From assembly GCA_030052745.1 (NCBI GenBank), contig JANBVO010000047.1, positions 1-64,000 of the forward strand: a DNA stretch of 64,000 nt, in the 5' to 3' direction. The stretch comes from Pleurostoma richardsiae. Taxonomy: Eukaryota > Ascomycota > Sordariomycetes > Calosphaeriales > Pleurostomataceae. The notes below the pieces were generated by a model. It did not search any database and was not told the origin of the DNA. It worked only from the letters and a program-made list of their open reading frames with translations. The position numbers were made by a program, and so were the translations under genes. Positions 44,701 through 54,845 of the stretch are shown piece by piece; position 1 is the stretch's first letter; each line of letters opens with the position of its first letter.

Positions 44701-45893
44701 CGAGCCAAAACCCGCCACATTTCTCCAAACATCGCTCTGCGGCATGGCCAAGCACTGGTTTGACATGAAAGTCGTGACGCCTCAGACAACCTCACTACCC
44801 GACATATATGTTACGAATGAGTAAGAGAACTTCCACTACCTCCCCCTTTCGCAGTCCTTTGTGCCTATCACACTAATTTGATATGAAGACGCTCTGCTCA
44901 GCATGCCGCAGTCAGCAGAGTCCCAACCATTATGCTTTGCTCTTACGAAACCCTATATCGCGAGACCAGTCGGAGAATGATGCCAGATGGTCAACGCAGC
45001 AACGACGCACTTGTCCACTTTGTTTCCAAGCCGTGCGTTGCCCTAAAGTACCCGTGCTTCCGGATCCTATCTGCAAAGTTGACGTCGCAGCTGGTTGGAT
45101 TCAGCAGTGCTGATCTGTCCAGAGCAGATGCGGTCCTCACAAGCTCGCCAAAGCCCTCACGTTTTGTGTCGGTAATGCCTCACACACACCGCGACCGTTT
45201 TCTCCCGGACTTCCGTATGGAACTCTGGCTTCTCCGCAGAGTCTGTTTCGGGAGTCTCCGAAGTCGGGAAATGCACATCGGATGGACTGTGTACAAGACG
45301 AATATTTCCCTCTCGCTGCCTCTAGAGCAGATGAATTGTTAATGCCCGCTGCGGAGAACACCCATCCCGAGAAGCAAAAGCCTATGCTGCTGTTGGTCGA
45401 TGACAACAAGATCAACCTACAAGTAAGAGACTCGTGACCTTCCCCCGGTCCGTAATCACCGGCTTTTTGACTGACGTGGGAGCAGCTTCTCTCTGCGTTG
45501 GTAAGTAAGGATCACTACGACTACGACACCGCGGACAATGGCCTCGAGGCGTTGCAGGCGTTTCAGAATGCGCTGAAACCTTATGACATTGTGTTCATGG
45601 GTAAGCAAGCCCGTCTCAACACATATTGCGGTATCTTAACCAGCTTAGACATCTCAATGCCGGTCATGGATGGGATGGAGGCCACGCGAGAAATCAGGAG
45701 TATGGAACGTGACCGAAGGCAGAAGCCTACCATGATCATCGCCTTGACAGGCCTTGGATCTGCTACCAGTCGACAGGAAGCATTCTCCAGCGGGGTCAAC
45801 CTTTACTTAACAAAGCCCGTTCGTTTCAGTGACCTGCGCAACATTCTGGGCGACTGGACGCCAGACATGGGCATGGAAGCCCACCGCATTTGA
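41702..45893 (+). CDS. Hybrid sensor histidine kinase: GAF, HisKA, HATPase, receiver
   Basis: Seven exons: 41702-41757, 41817-42985, 43044-44820, 44889-45032, 45128-45422, 45486-45600, 45649-45893. All have GT-AG introns of 48-95 bp, most with a CTGAC/CTGAT-type branch site. The coding sum is 3801 nt, exactly 1267 codons (1266 residues), which supports the model. Domains: a GAF-like sensor (about 25-215; LISLIGRTHQYILIEA, RFYAAMPISTATGFNIGALS), a low-complexity linker, the H-box SVSHELRSPLHGI with phospho-acceptor His629, the N-box MNLFGNALKYTSRG (Asn808), G1 DSGRGIS, F-box FTPFTQEN, G2 GTGLGLST, and a C-terminal receiver with acidic pair LLLVDDNK, acceptor Asp1186 in VFMDISMPVMDGM and Lys1241 in LTKPV. 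It autophosphorylates on His and relays to its own Asp, then to an Hpt protein of the HOG-type network. There is no membrane segment, so it is cytosolic. It is intact between two DUF3435 relics. Confidence 0.93.
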
Positions 45894-47037
45894 GAGGCCG
45901 CGGCATGTTGTTAGGCGGACCTTGGGGGGTTCCGTATTTACATGTAGCCATAGACTCGACACTTCACTTGATGCAGAATAGGAGAGCGAGTGGTCTTGTC
46001 CGTGTCCGTCTAAGACACAGTCGGAGTGAAGAGGCGTTCCTTCATCGGGGATGCTTCAGCGCCGCTCAACTCCGTTTCGTTTCTGCCCAGCTTCCCGTGA
46101 GAGACGATAGTCTCGCGGCACTACTGACCAGTCCTAGACGAAATCCATGGATGTCAAGTATAACAATGTACACTGCAACGAGGATATCCTTGCAAGACAG
46201 GACAATGAGCAAGTAGCGAGCATGCTTTATAGCTAGCTGCCTTAGGACCTTCATTCACCCTGTCGATCGGACTCCAGCAGAAACCGAAGGCGAGGACGTA
46301 TAATATTCAATTCGATGACGTCTTATCACTGAACGTTCCCCTCCGCATTGTGGTTCATGATTTGTCTCCTCGACATCCGCGTCGTTAGCTCGAACCTTAA
46401 CTCCGCCTCTACGCGAAGCCAAAAAGCACGACGACCATGGCGGTCGACTCGTCTTCCTTCCTCGTGTCCTCCTGGGCCAAGGTGCCGTCCTTGTCAGAAT
46501 CCAAGCCTATGCCAGGCATACTGTACAAGGCAGTCCCGGATCGCAGAATACTTCGCAATTTTGAGCCGGAATGAACTGTGGCCATCAGTGACGCCCTTCG
46601 AAAATGCACCATCTCCGAACTCCTAGGTCCCCTCGCCTGTGCGAAGGAAGACCGGTAACACCAGTGTGAGGGCGGAGCTGCTTGTTCTCTTCGGTAACAG
46701 CTGGAGGTGCTCCTTGAAGGCGTGGACCGGATCGTTGAGAGCATAAGGGGAGCCCCATTTCATGGTGGCAGTGGTGTTTAGACACCATTCATTGATCACG
46801 GCTTGTCAGAGGAGCGAATATGTAGGAGAAAGTGGGGGATTTCGGGACTTCCGTTACGTTCAAGGGACGAGATAGGCATTTTGTAGGACCGATAAAGACA
46901 AACCAAGCGACGTAAGAGACAAACAGATCTATTCCAGTCAAGAATCTAAGTAGCTAGCTTTATCAGAGACAATATAATAATGCAGACTACGACAAGGCAC
47001 TATGTGACTGCAGTGACAGGGCCTCAGGATACCGTGC
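45894..47037. other. Intergenic to decayed region
   Basis: On the minus strand near 46775-46500 a frame reads MKWGSPYALNDPVHAFKEHL then LQLLPKRTSSSALTLVLPVF, with a stop and GDGAFSKGVTDGHSSF. It looks like a broken small gene, but no family is recognised and no splice model is clear. The rest shows nothing. Confidence 0.35.
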
Positions 47038-48060
47038 CGTGGACCAGCTAGGCATGGTTCTGCAAATGCATCTTGTGAGACACGGCGATGTCGCAGACCC
47101 GGCACTTGGGTTTCGTGTCGGCCGCCAGCACCCTCAGGTGCTCGCGTCGGAAGTGCTTGCTCAGGTCGCTGGGGGTATAGAACTCTCATGGACGAGGTCC
47201 TCCACTACCTCCACTAGAGGGTGGTTCGGTTCCATCGCGAGCGCGGCCCCGACACACAAGAAGCAGCGCCTCGGTCGCTCCTTCTCGTCCTTGACGAAGA
47301 CCCACATCGCGGCACGGAACACGGGGTTGTCCTGCAGGAGCTGGCTTGCAACGCTGGGGGCCGCGACGGCAGTCGACGTGACCGGCGCGGCGGACGGTCC
47401 GCCCCTCCTGCACGACGCAGTAGGCGGCGACTGCCTCGATGGCATTATACCTCCGTCGGTAGTGGCCCTCGAGGGTGGTCTCGATCGGGGCGGTGAGCGC
47501 GGCGACCAGGCATTGCTTGACTAGCGCTTGCTGCGGGGTGCGGCTGCGCAGGAGTGCCTACAGGTCTGCGTAGATCTCGCGTCCGAGGTAGTGTTTTTGG
47601 AACGGGTACGAGTTGGCGTGGCCCAGTATTAGGGTACGAAGCGCATCGCTGACACTCCCTGCATCACGGTCAGCTGAGGCGGTCCGATGACGGGAAGGGG
47701 GCATCGGGGACAGACCGCTCTGGTCAAACTCGTTGCCTGCGTTGTAGCGTAGGTTGTTTGGGATCGTGCCTATCCCGAGACCTATGATCTTACCGATCTT
47801 CTTAGTCCACGCTGCCATCATGGTGTAGGTGATGGGTTCTGTCGGGGACATGTCGTACCTGGTTAGGGTCCGGACGGCGCGGCGGAATAGATACATATCG
47901 TGCAGGTCGTGCCGGAGGGACATGCGCAGCTCGAGCTCGTCCGGGTGGCTGTCGAGGCTATCCAGAGAATGACGGCCGTTGCGCGACGCGAGCTGGCGGG
48001 ACAAAGACGGACGGAAGAAGAAAGAGCTCGCTGTCCCGCCCGGCGGGGACGGCCTTCAAG
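47038..48060 (-). pseudogene. DUF3435 tyrosine recombinase with C2H2 tail (Starship captain-like) relic 1
   Basis: The minus strand reads TRYDMSPTEPITYTMMAAWT, KKIGKIIGLGIGTIPNNLRY, NAGNEFDQSG. A 57-bp intron (GTCTGT...CAGCTGACCGTGATGCAG) follows, then SVSDALRTLILGHANSYPFQ, KHYLGREIYADL, a TAG, ALLRSRTPQQALVKQ, AIEAVAAYCVVQEG, RPRRCFLCVGA. After a one-base change it ends FYTPSDLSKHFRREHLRVLA, KPKCRVCDIAVSHKMHLQNH and a stop. The layout is that of fungal DUF3435 proteins with C2H2 fingers. Candidate catalytic residues Arg (NNLRY), His (LGHAN) and the Tyr nucleophile (KHYLGR) are all present; only the N-terminal DNA-binding part is gone. At least one stop and one frameshift are seen. Captains normally sit at one end of a Starship reading inward, which here would point toward the histidine kinase. 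Confidence 0.85.
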
Positions 48061-48258
48061 AGTCAACGAGGGATCCATTTTCGGCGTCCTTCATTACAGT
48101 AGTGATGCAACAGTTATGAAAGAGAAACGAGGTCTGCGTACGGTCAGCACACTCACCTGTGCAGCACCCGCATGCTTGACGTGCCTCCCTACGTCGGAAT
48201 GACTACTTCACGAACACTATGCAGCGCTAATGACAGCCCAGCCGAACCTGCACTACCT

Positions 48259-48799
48259 CAGTCAATTATCATCGAGGCTTGCCCTCTCTTCCCCGACAGA
48301 TCGAAAATGATTTCTGCAGGACACGATGCGAGGTTGCGCTGGTCCGAGGACTTTGCGATGGCTGCTGTAGGCCCGCTCATACAGCTCGGCGGCGTTTGCC
48401 ATCCGCTTTCTGTCGCGCAGGAGGAAGGCGAGATTTCCAATACTGGTGAGGGTGTGTCGATGCTCTAAGCCAAGTACTTTCTCCAGCCCCCCGACCTGCT
48501 CGTCGCAACAACTTCTCTGCCTCGTCGTTCTTGTCCTGAAGAAGCAACATGGACGCGAGACTGTTAGCACTCGCCAGCGTGTGTGGGTGCTCCTTTCCCA
48601 GCACCTTCTCCCTCGCGTAGAGTGTCGCTGCATCTGTGCAGCAGTTCCACACATGCCCCGGTTCCACAGCATGCTCGTGAGGTTGCTGGCGCTCGTCAGC
48701 GTGTATAGATGCTTGAGCCCGAGTGTCTTCTCTCTTGCATCGAGCACCCGCCGGTGCATCTACTCTGAGTCATCGTCCTTGCCCTGGTCCATCAACACC
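48259..48799 (-). pseudogene. NLR-type TPR (kinesin-light-chain-like) fragment
   Basis: The minus strand begins at the repeat boundary with VLMDQGKDDDSE, a TAG, then MHRRVLDAREKTLGLKHLYT and LTSASNLTSMLWNRG. It alternates between two frames through AREKVLGKEHPHTLASANSL, VLGLEHRHTLTSIGNLAFLL, DRKRMANAAELYERAYSSHR and a stop. These are 42-residue TPRs with the E-x-H-x-x-T-L-x-S motif found at the C-terminus of fungal NB-ARC/TPR NLRs. Its 5' side is cut exactly where the 0.8-kb repeat begins. It also has frameshifts. Confidence 0.72.
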
Positions 48800-49612
48800 G
48801 AAATCAAATACCGTGAGAGGATCAAATGCGAAGATAGCGTTACGTCCGGGTCATTCCCAAGACCCGGGTTACGGCGTGAGTATAGGAACAGCCCGGAACC
48901 CCGTTTCCGGTGGTTAGAGGCCCGGAGATACTACCCCACCTAATTCCTGAAGCGCCAGAGTGCCAGCTCAGCTCGGCGCTGCTTTACTACTACCGTACCT
49001 TCGTTACCGCGTCAAGTATGCCGTCATCGAATCATCGCGTAAGTTCGTAAAGACAGCTATAGTAAACAATATAGGCTATTAGATTATGATCTTTCTCGAC
49101 GTGAGCGTTTTTCCATTAAAGATTAAAATAACTAGATTATATGAATTTTTTGTTACTTCGTATAGTGTTAGCGAGGTAAAATGAGTAAACTATACTCTTA
49201 GTATTAATCTGTTACAGTAAATTTTTATTAGTTTAATCTGATTAAACATTATACCCTGTTGGTTAGACCGCCTTCTTTCTACCGGTAGAATTCAACTTCG
49301 ACGTTATTATATCTTAAGTACGGGTAGTAATACCTTCATTTCCTCCATCGTTATTACGCTTCGAGTCTAGAACAAGGCCGACGACTCGGAATAAGGACAT
49401 GACACGCGAGGCTCACCTCTTTTTACTGACCATAATCATTCCAACCTCCCCTTCCGGACGCGACGCCGCCGGTCGCAGTCGCGCATCGAAGTAGACGGTA
49501 AAGCCGATAACGCCCGCCACGGCGACAAGTCGTCATCAACCGCCTCTGAACACACGAAACGCATACTTCTCCGCGACTGGAGGAAGTGTGCTCCAAGAAC
49601 CACACGCTGGCC
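48800..49612 (+). repeat. 0.8-kb dispersed repeat, copy 2 (inserted in TPR sequence)
   Basis: About 813 bp aligning with 17076-17872 in direct orientation. The left boundary falls inside TPR coding sequence. Differences are overwhelmingly C/T and G/A; one insertion of about 16 bp lies near 49190-49205. Confidence 0.85.
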
Positions 49613-49719
49613 GTGCAAAACCTCGATCTTAGGCCCCAAGGTCAAGCGATGGGCGATTACGACGAGAGCTATCGCCCTAGATAACGCGTCACCTACGAAA
49701 CGGATCATAATCCGCCGGA

Positions 49720-51478
49720 GTATTCAGAACGCGAAAACCAGCCCGAATATCATCCTCCGGCTCCCGCTAAAAGGTTCGCCGTAGGCGACGCAGCGCGTAG
49801 GACGCCAGCAACCTACAAACGGGCGAAGAGCCGCAGACCCGGACCCTTAAACGTCTTAGGACTCGCGATGTTAAGAGAACGTGCAAAGAGAACGTGTAAA
49901 GAGAACGTGCAACAAAGCCTTTACGCATATGGTCAGCGCTTTTAGATGCCCATATCTACGCACCAGTCCTATAGAAATACACAATAGCTACAGCACGACC
50001 ATGTTATATCCCGAACGAGTATAGAGTTAGCCAAGGTTTAAACATAACGGAACCCGGAATGATATCCGCCGGTGCAATGGTCAAGACAGTACCAGTAAGT
50101 CCTATCGTAATCTTACCCTAGCTCTCTAATGAGCTAAGAAACTTCTCTGCCTTATACTGTTTGTATCTTATTTTAAACCATCCAGCATGCTATGGCGCTA
50201 TAAGGTCGGCCATATCTATCAAGACCCTAGGACCTTTCTAGTTTTCGAGTTGAGGCACTATATAGAGCCCCAATCGCCAGTAGAAATCCAGCTGAGACTG
50301 TACGATATCTATATCGAGCTTATCCTCCGGAATAAACTCATAGACGATAGCAGAATATATTTCACTAAGTAATATCTCCCGTCTTATACGGTCAATGGTA
50401 CACGCTGGAAGACCCAAGTCCCTCCCTTTTTTATATAGATCTAACAACTCTTTCCCATCGACCTTCATCTAGCCAAAGTACTCCCTAACATGTGGTATGG
50501 TGCTGAGCTAAAGAGCTCCGGGTTGGTATCGAGGTTTCGAAGTATATGCCAAAACGGCTAGTCAGCCTCTTTAACTAGCTCTATAATCCGTACACACCTA
50601 TCGTGTTAAACTCCGAATGCCGCGGAAGTAGGCGTTGAGGAAAAGCATGGCCAGGTAACGTATGACGAGACATTTTTGGGCCGATCGGTGTACTTCTACT
50701 TGGTGGTAGCTTATCGAAAGACTGGTCGTAGGGCAAAGAGCACTAGGGCTCGATAATACGTGTTTGAGCTTTACGGCGTAGAGAAGCCGGAGAGAAGTGA
50801 CATTATGCTTACCTTTATCTGGTCCTACAGCGATCGTTGGCGGGATGATGGCATAATGTAGTACTGGGAATAGTCAACTTTGAAGATATAACTATCTAGG
50901 TAAGACGTTAACGTCTGTGATCGAGGATAGCTTGCTAGCCTATACGCTTGATATACTCCTGAGCGAGGCCCAGTAGGTTGGCGTCCTGCTTGATATTTAA
51001 CTACTTCAAGAGAACCTTAGGGACGACCTTAATATATAGCTCGTCGTCGAGCATAGCGACCTCCTTGAATTCCTTCACGAATATGCCTGCAGGGAACTCA
51101 TCCCGCGGACGGGAGCCGTCAATCTCGTTATGGATGAGGTCTTCCGCTACCTCATCGCTGTGGTTACCTATGAACTCGCTAACGAGCTCCTTTTCTTGTT
51201 GTAATTCCTCGATCTTCCACCAGACACCGAGGGGGTACGCGACCCGGCATTTCAGAGTACTGCCGTCCAAGTAAACTTCCCTGACGATTATCACTGTCAT
51301 TTAGCGTTAGCTGAGGGCAGCCTTTCTGGGAAATCGGGGAGGAAAGATTACCCCTACTAATGTCGGTGGTGCTTATACGTATATCGATATCGTGCTGAGT
51401 CGTGCCGTAGTCAAGGGTACCTTCGGAACCTATCGAGGCCTCTGAAGCGCTGCGCTTTAGAACGCGAGGAGAAGCCAT
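49720..51478 (-). pseudogene. Unknown conserved fungal protein, decayed
   Basis: From ATG at 51478: MASPRVLKRSASEASIGSEG, TTQHDIDIRIS. After a frame change come VYLDGSTLKCRVAYPLGVWW, LVSEFIGNHSDEVAEDLIHN, EFPAGIFVKEFKEVAMLDDE and LYIKVVPKVL. Further down are KGRDLGLPACTIDRIRREIL, FIPEDKLDIDIVQSQLDFYW and VLIDMADLIAP, and finally RRLRVRVCGSS with an acidic tail. The length and order resemble a single protein of about 550 residues that I cannot name. Several TAG/TAA codons stand at likely Gln or Trp positions. A second copy of its 3' end lies at 16.2 kb in the opposite orientation. Confidence 0.6.
49873..49911 (+). repeat. Three tandem copies of a 13-bp unit
   Basis: Units aagagaacgtgca / aagagaacgtgta / aagagaacgtgca; the middle one differs by one transition. 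Confidence 0.85.
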
Positions 51479-51929
51479 TGGGATGTTCAGAGAGCCGGCC
51501 GGGGGGGCGAAGAGACTGCAAACGACTCTGGGAGTGAAGGAGTAAAAAGGGATGTATAAGTTAAGCTCCTGCGGAAGGGGAAAGCTAGCCTTTTAGATAT
51601 TTAGCGATTCCTACTGTGATCCTAGCCGGACTTAGAATGTATAGGTGGGCGCGGAGGTAGGATTAAGTCGATCCTTGAGGAGAGACGGGATCGTAGGAGA
51701 AACGAAGGAGCAGAGGTTACGCCGACTCTAGAAAACGGACATTTCATTTACACCGGATATATAATACCAGGCGACCTCGACGACGGGGGCTGGTTACCTC
51801 CTCCGGAGTCACCACCCTTACCTCGACTTCGATATATACTATCCCTTCGTCTAGGTATAAGGCGAACCGGCATTTCTAGTCTTTTAGAAAGTATCTGGGC
51901 TGCCTATTAGAAGTACATTTACAACTAAC

Positions 51930-52600
51930 ATAACCGATGAGCCTTCCTTTCGGCGTTTCCTACACTTATTTCCAAAGCTACGTAGTATTATCTAGAGTTT
52001 TATTTTGCTCGATCCGATTATAATTCGCGCATTTATACTATCTTCATACGTTCGTCATGTTCTATATCTCACCGGCCTACCGCCACCGGCTTTTTTTGTC
52101 TGTAGAAAATCCCGCGCGTTCGCTCTTAAAGTCTTTACGCGACTCGAATAGGAGTTCCAAGGCTTTATCTTAGTTCCGAAATCTGTATACTTCCGTCCCT
52201 CTACGGATATCTTCTTCCTAAATATTAAGAGCGACGAGTTCGATATGGTTGTAACGACCTATAAGGAATTAAAGGATATAACGTAGATCGAAACTATCGC
52301 CGTTTCTCTACACGGGCTTTGCGAGGATTATCATTTCTTTGAAGGAGAAGCGAACCCTTATGTAGCGGTTCGCAGACTCCTGCTTATTACCAACGAGGTC
52401 GATCACGGACTTTCATCGTGCTGCAGCTATTTTAGGTTGTCCGAGGTCCTTGTTGATTGGGTGGAACATACCTTTACGTGTGCGGCGTGTTAGTTCGACC
52501 GGATGGCGTTGATCGAGGAGCATAAGATTAGGCCTAGAGTGGTAAAAGCTGAGTACGTTTGCCATATATATAGATAGAAAACCTAAAAGATATAGAAAGC
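51930..52600 (+). pseudogene. 2EXR/F-box-like protein relic (copy B)
   Basis: This aligns at nucleotide level with 13903-14530 and its immediate 5' flank (shared blocks such as gatatcttcttcctaaata). The start codon position reads ATA where copy A has ATG. The recognisable pieces are FRRFLHLFPKLRSII (LP.ELR..IW region) and the PPALL/K-S-R-A-L region. It is more decayed than copy A, and differences between copies are mostly transitions. Confidence 0.7.
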
Positions 52601-52645
52601 GCTCTTCCACTTAACGAAGTACCTTTATTCCATAAGAGTTCCTCT

Positions 52646-53110
52646 TTAGCAAGCAGGGACTACTTCTACGGCAGGTAGATCGATTGTTCTGAGCGAACAT
52701 ATGCAGACGTCAGTTAACGTTGGCCGTATACTGGTTAGGTCGGCGAACTTAGATATAGCGTCGTCGTAAGCAGATAGCGTAGCGTCCGAGACTAGGAGCA
52801 TTAAGTAGTAGCTATATATCGTTTCTAGGTTCGATGTTCGAGCTCCGACGATGAACGCCTCCGGTTCCGCCTTGCAGATCACTCCGCACTAAGCTTTAGC
52901 TAGGCGCTGTAGGTCTCTCTGGCGGGCCTAGGGAGTCAAGGACCGATCCTTTCCAGTTCCTATATTGGCAGAGCGGTTGCATATACGATGCTCGGTGTAG
53001 CTACAGACTGAGCACGCCCCTTGCCGCTCATAAGAACGAAAGCCACGCCAGCCGTAGCAGTCGGTCCACTGCTGTAGTGGTAAGCGCTTGTTGATCGGTA
53101 TAACAGTCCG
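52646..53110 (-). pseudogene. Unknown protein fragment
   Basis: One minus-strand frame reads RLPLQQWTDCYGWRGFRSYE, CSVCSYTEHRICNRSANI, TAG, ARQRDLQRLAKA, TAG, CGVICKAEPEAFIVGARTSN, LETIYSYYLMLLVSDATLSA and DDAISKFADLTSIRPT to a stop. The two TAG codons stand in an otherwise continuous frame, as if Gln codons had mutated. Several Cys (C-x2-C) hint at a zinc-binding element. The family is not recognised. Confidence 0.45.
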
Positions 53111-54845
53111 GTCTATGCCGAATAAGCGAAACCGCTTTACTGAGCATAAGAAGGAGATAAGATAAGTAGTAATCCTTAGGGAAGGAGTAGGTCGAAGAGT
53201 CGTGATGCTATGATATCCGGCAGGTGGCGGGCGGCTGCTTAATTTAAGCCAGCACCTCGTCCTCGATTAACGCTGTAAAACTAGTACGGGAGTAACTAAC
53301 TGTATACCGTAAATCGATCAAATAGCAAAAATATGCCCGCAGCATTTACCGCGCCAATCAACGTTGTATTGTCAAGGATCCTCCGATTCCGAGGCCAGTT
53401 ATTTAGACCGCTCGAACCTAAAATATGACACTTTCTAACGTATACCCGCATCTTCCGACTCGCCACGGGTTTCCCCGTCCGCTCATAGCAGTACCGTAGA
53501 TAAGCCCGAGCGGTTTACGTTCGATCCAGGCAACCGACGCGGTTCTAAGGACGGCTCTGAAGCTCCTACGATGCTACCGCCACAGAAGACCAAGTATCGC
53601 CCGCATGACACCCGCCCCAGCAACGACATCACCGGGATCGTAGGATCAGAGTAGCCTCATTTTACGTTACCCTCGTGCGGCTACGACCATCGGCTACGAC
53701 CATGGGCTGCGAGGCGCGACTCGCGGCGGCCAGGGCATTCGTCGCTGAGCTCAAGCTCACAGCTGGAGTTCGAGGGCCGAGTCTTCGTAATCGCAAGCAA
53801 GAAGGCGTCCCTATTCTTTCCGGGTGGTCAATCTCAACGGTTGCAGATACTGAGAGAGGCGGGCCCGTCTACCACCTTTGTTTCCGTCCACGAGATCGTC
53901 GCGTGCCACATGCCGATGCTGATGCCGATGGCGATGGCGCGTTACGTGTCTGAGCCTGCGTGCGGCATTTTTGCCATTGGCTGGGATACGACGCAGCCGG
54001 GTCAGGAGGAAATGAAGGGATGAAAAGGACGGTCGCGAGGAGAGGGGGCGCTGTGTATTTATCAAGAACCGTTGACATCGCGAGTCGAGCGGCAGGTACG
54101 CAGGTCCTCTCGCCGAGGAACAACGTCGGCCCTTGAGGGCGGGCTCTGATTGGCCGTGGCTGGCTGGCCGCCCTGGTGCGGCCGACCAGTCAGAAATCGG
54201 CCTCCCCGACAGCGGCACAGAAATAACAACGTTGCGATAATTCCATTTCCCCGCATTCCATGCGTCAATGGGCCGGTGAGAGCTATACTGTGTCGTCCTC
54301 ATGCAGATCATAGACCATTCTGTCGTAGCAGTGCATGATAGGTTCCCCGCAGGAGCGCATAATCGCATTTCCACAACCCGAAGCTTCTGTTCCCCGATGC
54401 CGTCACGGGTCGTAACTGCCGGAAGCCATCCCCTATTGACGACAGTCTACGGCTGACCCGCAGCGAGGTCGGCCAGGCCCAGGGGAACTATATACCGTAT
54501 GCTTAAACGAGATCTTAAGTACCTGTGACGACTAGGTTCATTGGCTGCCTGGCTACCAACATATGCGGTCTGACGCGACAATACCACGACCAGCCCAGCC
54601 GGAGATGTGAATGGAGAACCGGGCGGGGATTGCGGGAGGTGATCTTGTTGCCACAGAATGTTCGGCTTCACAGACATAGAGAGGAGTTCAATGCTGGTCG
54701 GTAACTGCACACTGAAAGATGGCTTCATCAGACTATACCAATGTATGAATCCCTCCTACCCGCTGATTACTCTCCTATACGCGCACGCCATCTCAGGGAG
54801 CTGGACAAACCTGTGACTGGCCTAGGCATAGGTGCCTTAGCCCGG
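53111..54845. other. Transition from decayed to intact sequence, no supported gene
   Basis: From about 53650 base composition becomes GC-rich. A frame of 187 codons on the minus strand (to 53811) and a 92-codon frame on the plus strand overlap each other. Neither shows motifs, and a gatgcc-type microsatellite (about 53910-53940) inflates both. Confidence 0.4.

Noticed and set aside
53811-54374. 187-codon minus-strand frame and a 92-codon plus-strand frame
   Set aside because: GC-rich sequence with a gatgcc microsatellite gives open frames by chance; no family motif or splice support, and the first true ATG is internal.
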